Shown: positions 39,877 through 49,776, numbered from the stretch's first letter. The stretch is DNA of 64,000 nt from Yersinia kristensenii (GCF_900460525.1 NZ_UHIY01000001.1:1178001-1242000), one strand, 5' to 3'. Notes: generated from the letters alone by a model not told the origin. Translations and numbers: made by a program.

Positions 39877-41214
39877 TCAAGTACCTATCAACCTTGGGGT
39901 GATAAAAATGACTAACTCCCGACGACTTTGTTGCTGGGCATCCTGTTTAAACAGCCCCCCCAACCAAGGAATATCGGCCAACATCGGCACTTTATTAACT
40001 CCCTGACTGTTTTTCTGCTGGAAAATCCCGCCTAACACAATAGTTTCGCCGTCATTGACAGTTATTTGGGTTTTTATTTCCTGTTTATCTATTAGTAAAG
40101 TTTCACTATCGCCACGTTTCATCGCCATTCCCGGCATATTATGGCTGATTTTTAAGTTTAAAGTAATTTTGCCATTACGCAGGATTTTTGGTGTGACTTC
40201 CATTCCCAATACCGCCTCTTTAAACTCAATCGTCGTCGTCCCTTTTTTCCCCCGCGAGACAGTATAAGGAATATCAGAACCTTGTTTGATGCTGGCGGTT
40301 TGCTGATGTGAAGTGACTAAGCGCGGACTAGCAATAATGTCGACCTGATTCTCTTGCTCCAGTGCGCTCAGCTCCAGCTCCAGTAGCCGCCCCCCGATGC
40401 GGGCAACATTAAATCCAGCACTGACTGCGCTGGTAGGCAGCGGCAAATTGACATTAAAATCACTCATTCTTAGCGCGGATGTAGGTTGCGGTTCACCCAT
40501 TCCCCAACGTACACCAAGCTCCTGCAAATTTTCACGGCTGATGGTCACTATATGCGCGGCCAACTGCACTTGCTGTAAAGGCAAATCCATCTCTGCCAAC
40601 CAACTTTTCAATAATGCTAATGATGCGGGAGTATCGCGAATTAATAATGTATTTGTACGTTTATCTACCACTACACTGCCCAGCGGAGAAAGTAACCCGC
40701 CCTCCGCCAGATTCAAGCTGTCCGCGACTTGTTCAGCATCTGCATATTGCAAAGCCAGACTCAAGTTACTGAGTGATTCTGGCCCCATTTTTTGTTCAGC
40801 TTGCAGCCGCCTGTCTTCAACATCTTGCTCGGTGAAAACCATCATTACCGCCCCTTCACGCTCGACTTTCAAGCGGCTCATGCGCAAAACGATAGCAAGA
40901 GCTTGTTCCCAAGGAACATCCACCAACCGAAGGCTAAGGTTGCTGCCGATATCTGCCGCAATAATCAAATTCAATTGCTGATAATCCGCCAGTGCTTGCA
41001 ACACCATGGGGGCTGGAGCGTCTTGAAACTCCAATGAGATTGGCACGCCACCTTTTGCGTTAATGGAAAAGGGAATGGTGAGTAAGGCACTGAGCAGCAG
41101 AAAAATAAATAATGGCTCTCGCGCCATACTATAGGCAGTCCAAAAACCCGCCTTTACTTTAATTAATTTATTGATTTTAAATGTATTTTTTATTTTAAAT
41201 CTATAAAAACCCAT
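39877..41214 (-). CDS. hofQ: Secretin-like DNA-utilisation protein HofQ
   Basis: A PilQ-type outer-membrane secretin, predicted pore for type-IV-pilus-like DNA uptake and use of DNA as nutrient; about 445 residues. A short N-domain (ISLEFQDAPAPMVLQALADYQQLNLIIA) precedes the secretin domain with VQLAAHIVTISRENLQELGVRWGM, IIASPRLVTSHQQTASIKQGSDIPY and the C-terminal ELVIFITPRLIG. The N-terminus is unusual: about 30 basic residues before the hydrophobic LFIFLLLSALLTIPFSINA signal. ATG 41214 has AAGGA 9 nt upstream; ATG 41127 would give a conventional signal peptide but lacks a ribosome site. Last gene of hofMNOPQ. Confidence 0.9.
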   Translation of the reverse strand: MGFYRFKIKNTFKINKLIKVKAGFWTAYSMAREPLFIFLLLSALLTIPFSINAKGGVPISLEFQDAPAPMVLQALADYQQLNLIIAADIGSNLSLRLVDVPWEQALAIVLRMSRLKVEREGAVMMVFTEQDVEDRRLQAEQKMGPESLSNLSLALQYADAEQVADSLNLAEGGLLSPLGSVVVDKRTNTLLIRDTPASLALLKSWLAEMDLPLQQVQLAAHIVTISRENLQELGVRWGMGEPQPTSALRMSDFNVNLPLPTSAVSAGFNVARIGGRLLELELSALEQENQVDIIASPRLVTSHQQTASIKQGSDIPYTVSRGKKGTTTIEFKEAVLGMEVTPKILRNGKITLNLKISHNMPGMAMKRGDSETLLIDKQEIKTQITVNDGETIVLGGIFQQKNSQGVNKVPMLADIPWLGGLFKQDAQQQSRRELVIFITPRLIGT

Positions 41215-41249
41215 CAGATTCATTCCTTTTAATACTGATGATAAATATC

Positions 41250-41627
41250 TTAGCGCATCGATAGCACCACAGAACCTGATGAACCTGAACATGTCTTTTC
41301 TGGGTTAACATGCTGGAGGCTGACTTGCCGCCCACTGATGTGGGTCACTTGCCAATGGGGCAATAAGTGCGTTTCTATCGCCAGTTTTTGCCACTGGCCC
41401 GCCGCCCGCTGTACCCAAGCAGTATGGTAATCCGCACCCCGGACAATGCCCTGCAATTGCCAATCGGCGAGTTTTTCGCGGTCATCATCACAAGACCCTG
41501 TTGATATTCGTTCAAATGGGTTGCGCCCAACCTCAGCCAATAAAGGTTCTGCGCCAACCGCCAAAGCCGGTAATGCCACCATCAACAGCCCCCCGATCGT
41601 CCACTGTCTGTTGCGGTGATTATTCAC
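41250..41627 (-). CDS. hofP: HofP (PilP-like) DNA-utilisation protein
   Basis: A small periplasmic PilP-type protein of about 125 residues. A signal-type hydrophobic stretch WTIGGLLMVALPALAVGA is followed by the RNPFE motif typical of PilP-like proteins. It probably links the inner-membrane HofN/HofO to the secretin HofQ. The start is GTG; the one at 41627 is 5 nt after GGAGG, better spaced than the GTG at 41633. The 5' end overlaps hofO. Confidence 0.82.
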   Translation of the reverse strand: MNNHRNRQWTIGGLLMVALPALAVGAEPLLAEVGRNPFERISTGSCDDDREKLADWQLQGIVRGADYHTAWVQRAAGQWQKLAIETHLLPHWQVTHISGRQVSLQHVNPEKTCSGSSGSVVLSMR

Positions 41628-42270
41628 TTTCACCTCCGGTAAGGGACTCTTTTAGGCTTAGTTTCACTGTCAGCGCATGCTTTTCTCGCGTAATGCCCAT
41701 TATTTGAATTTGGACTGGTACTGAGGTTGCGGCTAACTGGCGAAGTAAATGGAGCAATCCATAAAAATTAACTCGCAAGGTTGCATGCCACTGTTGTTGA
41801 TTAGCTAACTGTTGGTGATTGGCTAATTGTTGTTCAGTTAACAGTTGTTGCTCGGTTAACGGTTGTAATTTGGTGAAAGATTGTTGCTCGGCTGAGTTTC
41901 TCCCGGCCGCCACTGACTGTTCAGATTGCCGCTGCCAACTCATCACCTGCCCGCCAAACGGTATAATCCATTGACCAACCAAATGTGCCATTGAGATATC
42001 TGGTTGCCGCCACGGTGCTTCAGCCGCACTCAACACTGTAATTTGCTGATCAAGAGCAACAAGCGATGGCAACTGCGCCAGTGCGGATTGTTGGTGCTCA
42101 ACCTGTTGTTGATGCTGAATAATTTCCTTAGTGACCAACCGTTGTTGTTGCCATAAAGGCCGCAGCACCATGCCATAAACACTGACACCGAGCAGCCCAA
42201 GCACTCCCCATTGATATAAACAAAGCTGCCAGCCGGGCCTGTCCATCCAGCGTTGAAGCTGTTTATTCAT
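41620..42270 (-). CDS. hofO: HofO (PilO-like) DNA-utilisation protein
   Basis: A bitopic inner-membrane PilO-type protein of about 216 residues. A short cytoplasmic tail MNKQLQRWMDRPGW precedes the helix LCLYQWGVLGLLGVSVYGMV, then a Gln-rich periplasmic coiled-coil. An odd tandem stretch (TEQQLLTEQQLANHQQLANQ) in the middle comes from short direct repeats in the DNA at about 41790-41880. ATG codons at 42270 and 42273 are both possible; the start overlaps the end of hofN. Confidence 0.85.
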   Translation of the reverse strand: MNKQLQRWMDRPGWQLCLYQWGVLGLLGVSVYGMVLRPLWQQQRLVTKEIIQHQQQVEHQQSALAQLPSLVALDQQITVLSAAEAPWRQPDISMAHLVGQWIIPFGGQVMSWQRQSEQSVAAGRNSAEQQSFTKLQPLTEQQLLTEQQLANHQQLANQQQWHATLRVNFYGLLHLLRQLAATSVPVQIQIMGITREKHALTVKLSLKESLTGGESE

Positions 42271-42814
42271 CATAATAAATGTCCTCTTCCTGCCAGTTGG
42301 CCTGCGCCGTAAACCGAAAATAGCCATCATCCTGCTGCGCAATTTTTTGTAAGCGCACATTTGCCAATAGCGATTGTCGCCTTAACTTCACCAAAAAGTC
42401 ATGAATAGCGGCGTAATCTTGGCTCACCGCCTCAAAAATCAAATGTTCATCTTTAGGTATCAGGCTGATTAACCAACAGTTATCAGGAACTTCCTGTGCT
42501 AATAGCTGCAATAATGTTGCGTAGCGATGGGCGGATTGGTGCATTTGCCGATACATTTTCACTCGCTGCTCTGCGTGCTGTTTTTGTGTCACCCGTTGTT
42601 GCACCTGTTGATGATGCTGATTTAATACTTTCTGCTGGTGCAAAAGCGCGGCAAGGCTGCTTTGCTGACTGATTTGTCCTAAGTGTGATTGTCTCTGCAC
42701 AACCAGCAGCACGATGATAAAAAACAGGGCTTGGCATAACCCTAAGTTGCGCCAAAATCGGTAACGCGCTAGTTGGCGCTCCGTGCGCCATGACGAGAAA
42801 TTAACCTGATACAT
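42263..42814 (-). CDS. hofN: HofN (PilN-like) DNA-utilisation protein
   Basis: A bitopic PilN-type membrane protein of 183 residues. The N-terminus VNFSSWRTERQLARYRFWRN is followed by the helix LGLCQALFFIIVLLVV and a periplasmic coiled-coil rich in Gln and His. It pairs with HofO and binds HofM by analogy with PilMNO. The start overlaps the hofM stop (TGATG), so it is coupled. Confidence 0.88.
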   Translation of the reverse strand: MYQVNFSSWRTERQLARYRFWRNLGLCQALFFIIVLLVVQRQSHLGQISQQSSLAALLHQQKVLNQHHQQVQQRVTQKQHAEQRVKMYRQMHQSAHRYATLLQLLAQEVPDNCWLISLIPKDEHLIFEAVSQDYAAIHDFLVKLRRQSLLANVRLQKIAQQDDGYFRFTAQANWQEEDIYYDE

Positions 42815-43689
42815 CAGTAATCTGCCGGGCGTAATGCTAGCCCACCAGCCAACATGAAAGCCGCCGGTGATGAGGGCAAAGGAGGCTGATATTGGGCGAA
42901 CGCAGAAAAAGGTGACCAGCGCGTGGTATTTTCTGGTGGGGATTCATTCATCATACTGCTGTAATACACATTCACCGGCTTATCACTTGGTTGGGGGTAA
43001 TGGGTATGAAGCTCTGCCAGCAACGTAGTTAACGGATTGAGTACGATCGCGTGGTCGCATTCCTGTGCCTCGTCAGTTTCAATGGGCACCACACCGAAGA
43101 TAAACGGCATTTCACTGGAGGAAACCCACAGCCACTCATGTGTTAGCCGGTGGACTAACCAATAAGTCCCTGATAACCCGGCGGCCGCGGCCATGTAACG
43201 CAGAGCGCAGGGGGTGATATCAATCACGGGAGATGGCAGGTTAGCCTGCTGTAAACAGGCTTGCCATTGATGAATTTCTGACTGGCGAGCGGCAGTGATT
43301 AATAATTCATTGCCCGCTTCAACCCGATAATCCAGAGCCAGTTCCTGGCTATTTACCGGGAAAAGCTTGCTTGCCACCGCATTGATAAACCCTGCGCGTT
43401 CAGGTTCACGCAGCCGCAGGTCTGGGACAGGAATAGTCTGCTGCAAGATACGCTGTGCGGGCAATGCAATGCGTAATGAAATATGTCGAGGTAATTGTTT
43501 GCGTAATAATTTGAGTTTGTCGCTAACCACATCTGGCTGTTGTAAAATACCCTCCCGCAAAGCCCCAGAAGGTAAGGTTTGATGCCACCAATACCGCAGT
43601 TGCCAGCCATAACGGCGTCTGACAACGGCCAAGGCGCGTATTGCCTCCATTTGAATATCTAGCCCAACCTGCCAATATTGTGTGTACAT
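42814..43689 (-). CDS. hofM: HofM (PilM-like) DNA-utilisation protein
   Basis: A cytoplasmic PilM-like protein of 291 residues with the actin-like fold of pilus-assembly ATPases. Seen are YWQVGLDIQMEAIRALAVVRRRYGW at the start and PSPVIDITPCALRYMAAAAG in the middle. It is predicted to dock on the HofN tail. ATG 43689 has GGAGG 9 nt upstream. First gene of hofMNOPQ, divergent from mrcA. E. coli members of this cluster are needed to grow on DNA as carbon source. Confidence 0.87.
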   Translation of the reverse strand: MYTQYWQVGLDIQMEAIRALAVVRRRYGWQLRYWWHQTLPSGALREGILQQPDVVSDKLKLLRKQLPRHISLRIALPAQRILQQTIPVPDLRLREPERAGFINAVASKLFPVNSQELALDYRVEAGNELLITAARQSEIHQWQACLQQANLPSPVIDITPCALRYMAAAAGLSGTYWLVHRLTHEWLWVSSSEMPFIFGVVPIETDEAQECDHAIVLNPLTTLLAELHTHYPQPSDKPVNVYYSSMMNESPPENTTRWSPFSAFAQYQPPLPSSPAAFMLAGGLALRPADY

Positions 43690-43808
43690 CTTTGTCGACC
43701 TCCGTGTCGAGAGAGAATAAAAGAACGTATCCATGTAACGGGCTTGCCTTTATACTACGGCGCGGTTGTTTATAAACTGCCCAATTGACATTGAATGGGA
43801 AATCTCAG

Positions 43809-46364
43809 GTGAAGTTCGTAAAGTATTTTTTGATCCTTGCGGTGTGTTGCATTTTACTGGGAGCAGCCTCGATATTTGGCCTGTACAAATATATTGAGCC
43901 TCAGCTACCCGACGTTGCCACGCTGAAAGATGTCCGGCTGCAAACGCCTATGTTGGTGTATAGCGCCGAAGGCGAATTGATCGCCCAATACGGTGAAAAG
44001 CGCCGTATCCCATTGACACTAAAACAAATTCCACCAGAAATGGTGCATGCGTTTATTGCCACGGAAGATAGCCGGTTCTATGAGCATCACGGTGTTGACC
44101 CAGTAGGTATCTTACGTGCGGCCTCTATTGCACTGGTGTCCGGCCGCGCCTCTCAGGGTGCCAGCACCATTACCCAGCAATTGGCACGAAACTTTTTCTT
44201 AAGTCCGGAACGCACCTTGATGCGTAAAATCAAGGAAGCTTTCCTGGCCATTCGCATTGAACAGTTACTGACGAAAGATGAAATTCTTGAGTTATATCTG
44301 AACAAAATTTATCTGGGTTACCGCGCTTATGGTGTTGGGGCGGCAGCACAAGTTTATTTTGGTAAAGAAGTCAATGAGTTGACCCTCAGCCAAATGGCGA
44401 TGATTGCCGGTTTACCGAAAGCACCATCGACTTTCAACCCGCTCTATTCACATGACCGGGCAGTGGCGCGCCGTAATGTTGTGCTATCGCGCATGCTGGA
44501 TGAAAAGTACATCACCCAAGCGCAATACGAGCAAGCTCGCAGTGAAGAACTTGTCGCCAACTACCATGCGCCGCAAATTGCTTTCTCAGCACCTTATTTG
44601 TCTGAAATGGTGCGGCAGGAAATGATTAAGCGCTATGGCGAAAACGCCTATACCGACGGTTATCAGGTCTATACCACTATCACCAAAAAACTCCAATTGG
44701 CGGCAGTGGATTCCTTACGTGCCAATGTGTTGGCTTATGACATGCGCCATGGCTATCGCGGCCCATCCAATGTGTTGTGGAAAGTGGGTGAAAGCGCATG
44801 GAGCAATGAGAAAATTATTGATTCGCTGAAAACATTGCCGGTTTATGGCCCGCTATTGCCCGCGGTAGTTACGCAAGCGAATGCCGACCAAGCGACAGCA
44901 ATATTGGCGGATGGCAACAGTGTGGCGCTACCGATGGCCGGTATGCGTTGGGCGCGCCCATATAAATCTGACAATGCTCAGGGGCCGACACCTAAAAAAG
45001 TCACTGATGTGGTACAGCCCGGTCAACAGATTTGGGTCAGAAAAGTGGGTGACAATTGGTGGTTGGCTCAAGTGCCAGATGTCAATTCCGCCCTGGTTTC
45101 TATTGACCCGAACAATGGCGCAATCAAAGCGCTGGTCGGCGGTTTTGACTTTAACCAAAGTAAATTTAACCGTGTGACACAAGCGTTGCGTCAGGTGGGA
45201 TCGAATATCAAACCTTTCCTGTATACCGCGGCGATGGACAAAGGCCTGACTCTGGCAAGCATCCTAAACGACTTGCCGATTACCCGCTGGGATGCCGGTG
45301 CTGGCACCGACTGGCGGCCAAAAAACTCGCCACCGACTTATGATGGGCCGATTCGTCTGCGCCAAGGTTTAGGCCAGTCGAAAAACGTGGTGATGGTGCG
45401 GGCAATGCGGGCCATGGGTGTGGATTATGCCGCTGAATATCTGGAACGTTTTGGTTTCCCGGCACAGAATATTGTCCACTCAGAATCATTGGCGCTGGGT
45501 TCCGCATCATTTACACCATTACAGTTGGTGCGTGGCTATGCGGTGTTGGCAAACGGCGGCTATTTGGTCGACCCGTATTTCATTACCAAAATCACCGATG
45601 ATACGGGCAACGTGCTGTTTGAAACAAAACCGAAGATTGTCTGTGAAGAGTGTAACTTACCGGTGATTTACGGTGATACTCAGCGCTCGGTAGTGCTGTC
45701 CGACGATAACACTGAAAACGTCGCAACTTCACAAACCAATAATGCTAATAATGTGCCCATGCCGGAACTGGAACAAGTCACCCCAGCACAGGCCAAGCTC
45801 AATAGCGATGAGCAATATGCGCCACATGTGATCAGTACACCGCTGGCGTTCTTGATACGCGATGCATTGAACTCTAACATCTTCGGGGAACCGGGCTGGA
45901 TGGGGACTGGCTGGCGCGCTGGACGCGACTTAAAACGCAAAGATATCGGCGGTAAAACCGGTACAACCAACAACTCGAAAGATGCTTGGTTCTCCGGCTA
46001 TGGCCCGGACACCGTGACATCCGTCTGGATTGGTTTTGACGATCATCGCCGTGACTTAGGCCGCAGCACCGCATCTGGCGCTATTTCGGATCAGATTTCA
46101 GGGGCCGAAGGCGGAGCGAAAACGGCTCAACCGGCGTGGGATGACTTTATGAAAGCAGCCCTGGAAGGCCTGCCGGAAAAACAAGTGCCGCCACCGCCAG
46201 GTATCGTCAGTGTCGTGATTGATAAGCAAACCGGTAAGCTATCACCAGGTGGCCCCGGTAGCCGTTCAGAGTACTTTATCGAGGGGACACAGCCCACCGA
46301 GTATTCAGTACATGAAGCGGGTACGACACTGATGGATAATGGTCAGACTCACGAGTTGTTCTAA
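43809..46364 (+). CDS. mrcA: Penicillin-binding protein 1A
   Basis: Bifunctional class-A PBP that polymerises glycan strands and cross-links peptides; 851 residues. The N-terminal anchor is VKYFLILAVCCILLGAASIFG; the transglycosylase motif is IATEDSRFYEHHGVD followed by GASTITQQLARN. The transpeptidase Ser is in GSNIKPF (SxxK), followed by GQSKNVV (SxN) and GGKTGTTN (KTG). An OB-like domain lies between. The GTG at 43809 matches the E. coli start; a TTG eight codons earlier is unlikely. A strong terminator follows. Confidence 0.98.
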   Translation: MKFVKYFLILAVCCILLGAASIFGLYKYIEPQLPDVATLKDVRLQTPMLVYSAEGELIAQYGEKRRIPLTLKQIPPEMVHAFIATEDSRFYEHHGVDPVGILRAASIALVSGRASQGASTITQQLARNFFLSPERTLMRKIKEAFLAIRIEQLLTKDEILELYLNKIYLGYRAYGVGAAAQVYFGKEVNELTLSQMAMIAGLPKAPSTFNPLYSHDRAVARRNVVLSRMLDEKYITQAQYEQARSEELVANYHAPQIAFSAPYLSEMVRQEMIKRYGENAYTDGYQVYTTITKKLQLAAVDSLRANVLAYDMRHGYRGPSNVLWKVGESAWSNEKIIDSLKTLPVYGPLLPAVVTQANADQATAILADGNSVALPMAGMRWARPYKSDNAQGPTPKKVTDVVQPGQQIWVRKVGDNWWLAQVPDVNSALVSIDPNNGAIKALVGGFDFNQSKFNRVTQALRQVGSNIKPFLYTAAMDKGLTLASILNDLPITRWDAGAGTDWRPKNSPPTYDGPIRLRQGLGQSKNVVMVRAMRAMGVDYAAEYLERFGFPAQNIVHSESLALGSASFTPLQLVRGYAVLANGGYLVDPYFITKITDDTGNVLFETKPKIVCEECNLPVIYGDTQRSVVLSDDNTENVATSQTNNANNVPMPELEQVTPAQAKLNSDEQYAPHVISTPLAFLIRDALNSNIFGEPGWMGTGWRAGRDLKRKDIGGKTGTTNNSKDAWFSGYGPDTVTSVWIGFDDHRRDLGRSTASGAISDQISGAEGGAKTAQPAWDDFMKAALEGLPEKQVPPPPGIVSVVIDKQTGKLSPGGPGSRSEYFIEGTQPTEYSVHEAGTTLMDNGQTHELF

Positions 46365-46390
46365 CGAACGGCGTTAGCACCAAAAATAAG

Positions 46391-46424
46391 AGCCGGGAAA
46401 TCGCAAGATTGTCCCGGCTTTTTT
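46391..46424 (+). terminator. Intrinsic terminator of mrcA
   Basis: Stem AGCCGGGA / TCCCGGCT with a 13-nt loop, followed by TTTTTTAT. It lies 26 bp after the mrcA stop and before the convergent nudE. Confidence 0.9.
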
Positions 46425-46442
46425 ATGGTGAACCGCTCAATA

Positions 46443-47000
46443 TTAAGCTATTCCCGCTTTCATCAGAAAAGTTTGCGCCAAAAACAGGGCACTGACATTG
46501 CGGGCTTCGCGAAAACCTGGTTCATCGAGCAGCGCCATCATATTCGCAATAGGCCAACGCACTTGGGGCAGCGGTTCTGGTTCATCGCCTTCCAGACTTT
46601 GCGGATAAAGGTTTTGCGCCACCACAATATTCATTTTACTGGAGAAATAGGACGGTGCCATTGTCAGCTTACTGAGGTAATCGAAACGCTCAGCGCCAAA
46701 TCCCACCTCTTCCATCAATTCGCGATTTGCAGCCTCTAAGACCCCCTCACCGGGATCAATCAACCCCTTGGGGAAGCCCAACTCATACTCTTCTATACCC
46801 ACGGCATACTCGCGGATCAGCAATAAATCATCACCAATAATGGGCACAATCATCACAGCTTCGCGATTCGATGGCCGCATTCGCTCATAGACACGTTGTA
46901 CACCATTGCTGAACTCCAGATCGACGGCTTCAACGGTGAATAAGCGCGAGCGTGCAATTGTTTCTATTTTAAGTATTTTAGGTTTTTGCAGGTGTTCCAT
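46443..47000 (-). CDS. nudE: Nudix hydrolase NudE
   Basis: Hydrolase of ADP-linked compounds such as NADH, ADP-ribose and diadenosine polyphosphates; 185 residues. The Nudix box is complete: GLIDPGEGVLEAANRELMEEVGFG (GX5EX7REUXEEXGU). The downstream SYFSSKMNIVVAQNLYPQSLEGDEPEPLP is typical of NudE. It is convergent with mrcA and divergent from igaA. Confidence 0.96.
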   Translation of the reverse strand: MEHLQKPKILKIETIARSRLFTVEAVDLEFSNGVQRVYERMRPSNREAVMIVPIIGDDLLLIREYAVGIEEYELGFPKGLIDPGEGVLEAANRELMEEVGFGAERFDYLSKLTMAPSYFSSKMNIVVAQNLYPQSLEGDEPEPLPQVRWPIANMMALLDEPGFREARNVSALFLAQTFLMKAGIA

Positions 47001-47420
47001 AATGGCCCCAAATTAAAACTCGCCGCCTGTCGGGCACGTATCAGGGTAGTCAGGCTCATAATAAGGTTACTTCATAAGCGACTTTTTACCCTCGCGGATT
47101 AACCCGACTCTTTATACTGGAATTTATTAGAACTTGATCACATTGTGCGTTAGTGAGAACCTTTATCGCAACGCTAGTTAGATATAATTTACCTGTTTTT
47201 AACATGGCGGCGAGTTTAGTCAAGATTCAACCGGTTAATTTTTAATCTATTTCAGCGCAATACTCGTTAAAAATTGTGTTTGAAAATAGGATTATGCTGA
47301 TATTACCGAAGTTTTAGCCTTGCTATCCTTATTAGTCTACGGGCAGTGAAAGAGCACTTGCATTAAGTTATTTGATGAATAACTCTGTTATATGCCTCTG
47401 TAAGGTGTTTATGCATAATA
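47001..47420. other. AT-rich region between nudE and igaA
   Basis: About 420 bases with no supported gene. They should hold the divergent nudE and igaA promoters; an ERIC follows. No clear regulator site was found by eye. Confidence 0.4.
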
Positions 47421-47547
47421 TATGCCCAAAATAATTTGAGTTGCAGGAAGGCGGCAATTGAGTGAGTCCCCAATAGCTTACATAAGTAAGTGACTGGGGT
47501 GAATGAAAGCAGCCAACGCACATGCAGCTTGAAGTATGAAGGGGATA
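47421..47547 (+). repeat. ERIC element in the igaA leader
   Basis: A full-length ERIC: TATGCCCAAAATAATTTGAG at the left, core TAGCTTACATAAGTAAGTGA, and right end CATGCAGCTTGAAGTATGAAG. It ends about 54 bp before the igaA ATG and is probably in its 5' UTR. Confidence 0.92.
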
Positions 47548-47600
47548 ATGCATTATTTCATAGAGTTGACGTAAATCAGGGGCCCTCGGATGGGGATGGG

Positions 47601-49748
47601 ATGAGCACAATAGTCATAATATTGGCCTTACTGTTGACCAGTCTGATCGCAGTAGGTTTGTTGTGGTGGTTCCGATTCCGCCGCCCTGCTCCCGTAACTG
47701 CAACTCTGCCGTTCGCGAAACCGACTCATCGTAAACTGACGCCGGAAGAGCGAGTAAATATTGAGAATTATCTCTTAAATCAACAAGATAACATAGGGTT
47801 CAAACCCCAATCGACTTTTGATACCCGTAGCCTCAGTAACAGTACTCCTTCGCCAGCAAAGCTTATTCTAACCCCTCAAAGCGACAATGTTTATTCGGTT
47901 ACGCGCGCCATTACCCGCTATGGCGTGGCCACAGACGAACCCAATAATTGGCGTTATTATCTTGATTCTATTGAAGTTCATTTACCCGCTTCGTGGGAAC
48001 AATATATTACTCAGAATAATGACGTAGAACTTATCCAAACCCAGCCGATCCCTTTGATTATTTCCCTCAACGGGCATACGCTGAAAAATCACCAGTCTGA
48101 GAATAGTTATCTACCTATTTTACCTTCGGTGGCGCAAAATGCGTCAATTCGCAAGGCGGATAGCGAGCATATTGAGCTCCTGAATATCCGTAAGGAAACA
48201 GCGGAAGAATATGCTCTGCATGGTGCTAATGGCTTGAAAGAAGCCGGTGCTATTTGTTTAGCATTGCTATTGCTGTTCTTTGCGCTGACTGGCCCGACGG
48301 TAATTCTGCCTTGGCTGATTATTGTGGCCACCCTATTAACCGGTTGGGCTTGCTGGAATATGTTCCGCCCATTATCTGAAAAAGATTTGCGGGAAGTTCA
48401 TTGCTTGAGTGGTACGCCAAAGCGCTGGGGCCTGTTTGGCGAGTCAAATCAGGGGCAGATGAACAATATCTCACTCGGGATTGTTGATCTGATTTATCCG
48501 GCCCATTGGGGGCCTTATTTTGCTCATGATCTGGGCAAGAAAACCAACATTGATATCTATCTCAATCGTCAGGTTGTTCGTCAGGGGCCTTTTTTATCCC
48601 TCCATGATGAAATGAAACATTTTCCTCTACAGCGCTGGGGGAAAAACCTGACGCTGATGGCTGGCTCACTGTTAGTCATGGGGTTATTGCTGATTTATAT
48701 CCCATTGGGTCTGCCACTGAAATTAAGTGTCGCCTGGTTACAAGGCGCACAAAGCCAGCAGGTAACCAGCGTCGAAGCACTAGAGAAAATGCCACTCCAT
48801 ATTGGCGATATGCTGAAAGCGCAGGGAATGGGGATGTGCTATGTCCCACCGAATACCCAAAATCCACACAGTTTTGTTTTTACGCCTTTTGATTGTTCCG
48901 GTATCTATTGGAATAACGCCGCGCCCTTGCCGCAACCTGAATCTGAAACTATTGAAAAAGCGGCAGCACTGGTGGCGACCGTCAATCAACAACTGCACCC
49001 ACAAGGCACAGATACCAACGTTAACCCACAGTTGGCGACAGCCATTGAGAAATCCGGCATGATTTTGCTGGATAACTTTGCCGATATCGTCCTAAAAACA
49101 CAGGCATTATGTGGTGGAGACGCCGATTGCATCCGTCTAAAAAATGCCTTGGTAAATTTAGGTAATGCCAAAAATTGGCCAGGGTTAGTGAAACGGGCAC
49201 AATCTGGCACCTTAAAAGGCATGAATGTGCTGTTACGCCCGGTCAGTGCTGACACTCTGGAAAACCTGGTTAAGACCGCAACATCGTCATTTGTTTACCG
49301 CGAAACACATTTGGCGACCGAAGCATTAAACAGCCCACCGCCGGGTGGGTTCCTGATTACCAGTGATGAAGGTAAACAACTGGTTAATCACCCTGCTCCA
49401 TCGGTTCCACTGTTTGATTACAGTGCGCTTGAGCAGTGGCGGGAACTACAGCGGCTCTCTGGGCTGCTACTCAATACCCCATTTAAGGCGGAAGGTATCA
49501 TTACCAATATCACCACCGACGCCAATGGTACCCGTCACATCGCGTTACACAGTGAACCGGATATCGTGACACTCGGCCGTTACTTGGGTACCAGCCTGCT
49601 ACTGCTGACTCTGATAGTTTGTTTCGCAGTGAATGCGACCTTATTCATTCAGCGGATACTGAAAAACCGTAGTCGTATGGATAATATTCAGCGCTATTAT
49701 GATAATTGCTTCAACCAACCCCTCACTCCAGCGCCTTTCCCGCGTTAG
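47601..49748 (+). CDS. igaA: IgaA, inner-membrane inhibitor of the Rcs phosphorelay
   Basis: A polytopic inner-membrane protein of 715 residues (E. coli YrfF, Salmonella IgaA) that holds the RcsCDB stress system off. Hydrophobic segments are seen at about residues 2-24, 205-245 (a pair), 345-370 and 655-680, with a large periplasmic domain between the last two. Conserved blocks include AITRYGVATDEPNNWRYYLDS, LREVHCLSGTPKRWGLFGE and CSGIYWNNA. ATG 47601 (MSTIVIILALLL) follows GGGGATGGG. The frame is open 37 codons further upstream, but that part is the ERIC and is not protein-like. Confidence 0.95.
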   Translation: MSTIVIILALLLTSLIAVGLLWWFRFRRPAPVTATLPFAKPTHRKLTPEERVNIENYLLNQQDNIGFKPQSTFDTRSLSNSTPSPAKLILTPQSDNVYSVTRAITRYGVATDEPNNWRYYLDSIEVHLPASWEQYITQNNDVELIQTQPIPLIISLNGHTLKNHQSENSYLPILPSVAQNASIRKADSEHIELLNIRKETAEEYALHGANGLKEAGAICLALLLLFFALTGPTVILPWLIIVATLLTGWACWNMFRPLSEKDLREVHCLSGTPKRWGLFGESNQGQMNNISLGIVDLIYPAHWGPYFAHDLGKKTNIDIYLNRQVVRQGPFLSLHDEMKHFPLQRWGKNLTLMAGSLLVMGLLLIYIPLGLPLKLSVAWLQGAQSQQVTSVEALEKMPLHIGDMLKAQGMGMCYVPPNTQNPHSFVFTPFDCSGIYWNNAAPLPQPESETIEKAAALVATVNQQLHPQGTDTNVNPQLATAIEKSGMILLDNFADIVLKTQALCGGDADCIRLKNALVNLGNAKNWPGLVKRAQSGTLKGMNVLLRPVSADTLENLVKTATSSFVYRETHLATEALNSPPPGGFLITSDEGKQLVNHPAPSVPLFDYSALEQWRELQRLSGLLLNTPFKAEGIITNITTDANGTRHIALHSEPDIVTLGRYLGTSLLLLTLIVCFAVNATLFIQRILKNRSRMDNIQRYYDNCFNQPLTPAPFPR

Positions 49749-49776
49749 CCCTTTTTCGTTTATTATGAATTATTGT

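Noticed and set aside
42483..42791. 102-codon minus-strand ORF within hofN
   Set aside because: It is a shifted frame of hofN, which is coupled to hofM and has the expected PilN-like features.
47368..47610. 80-codon minus-strand ORF upstream of igaA
   Set aside because: It runs through the ERIC; the apparent protein is ERIC sequence.
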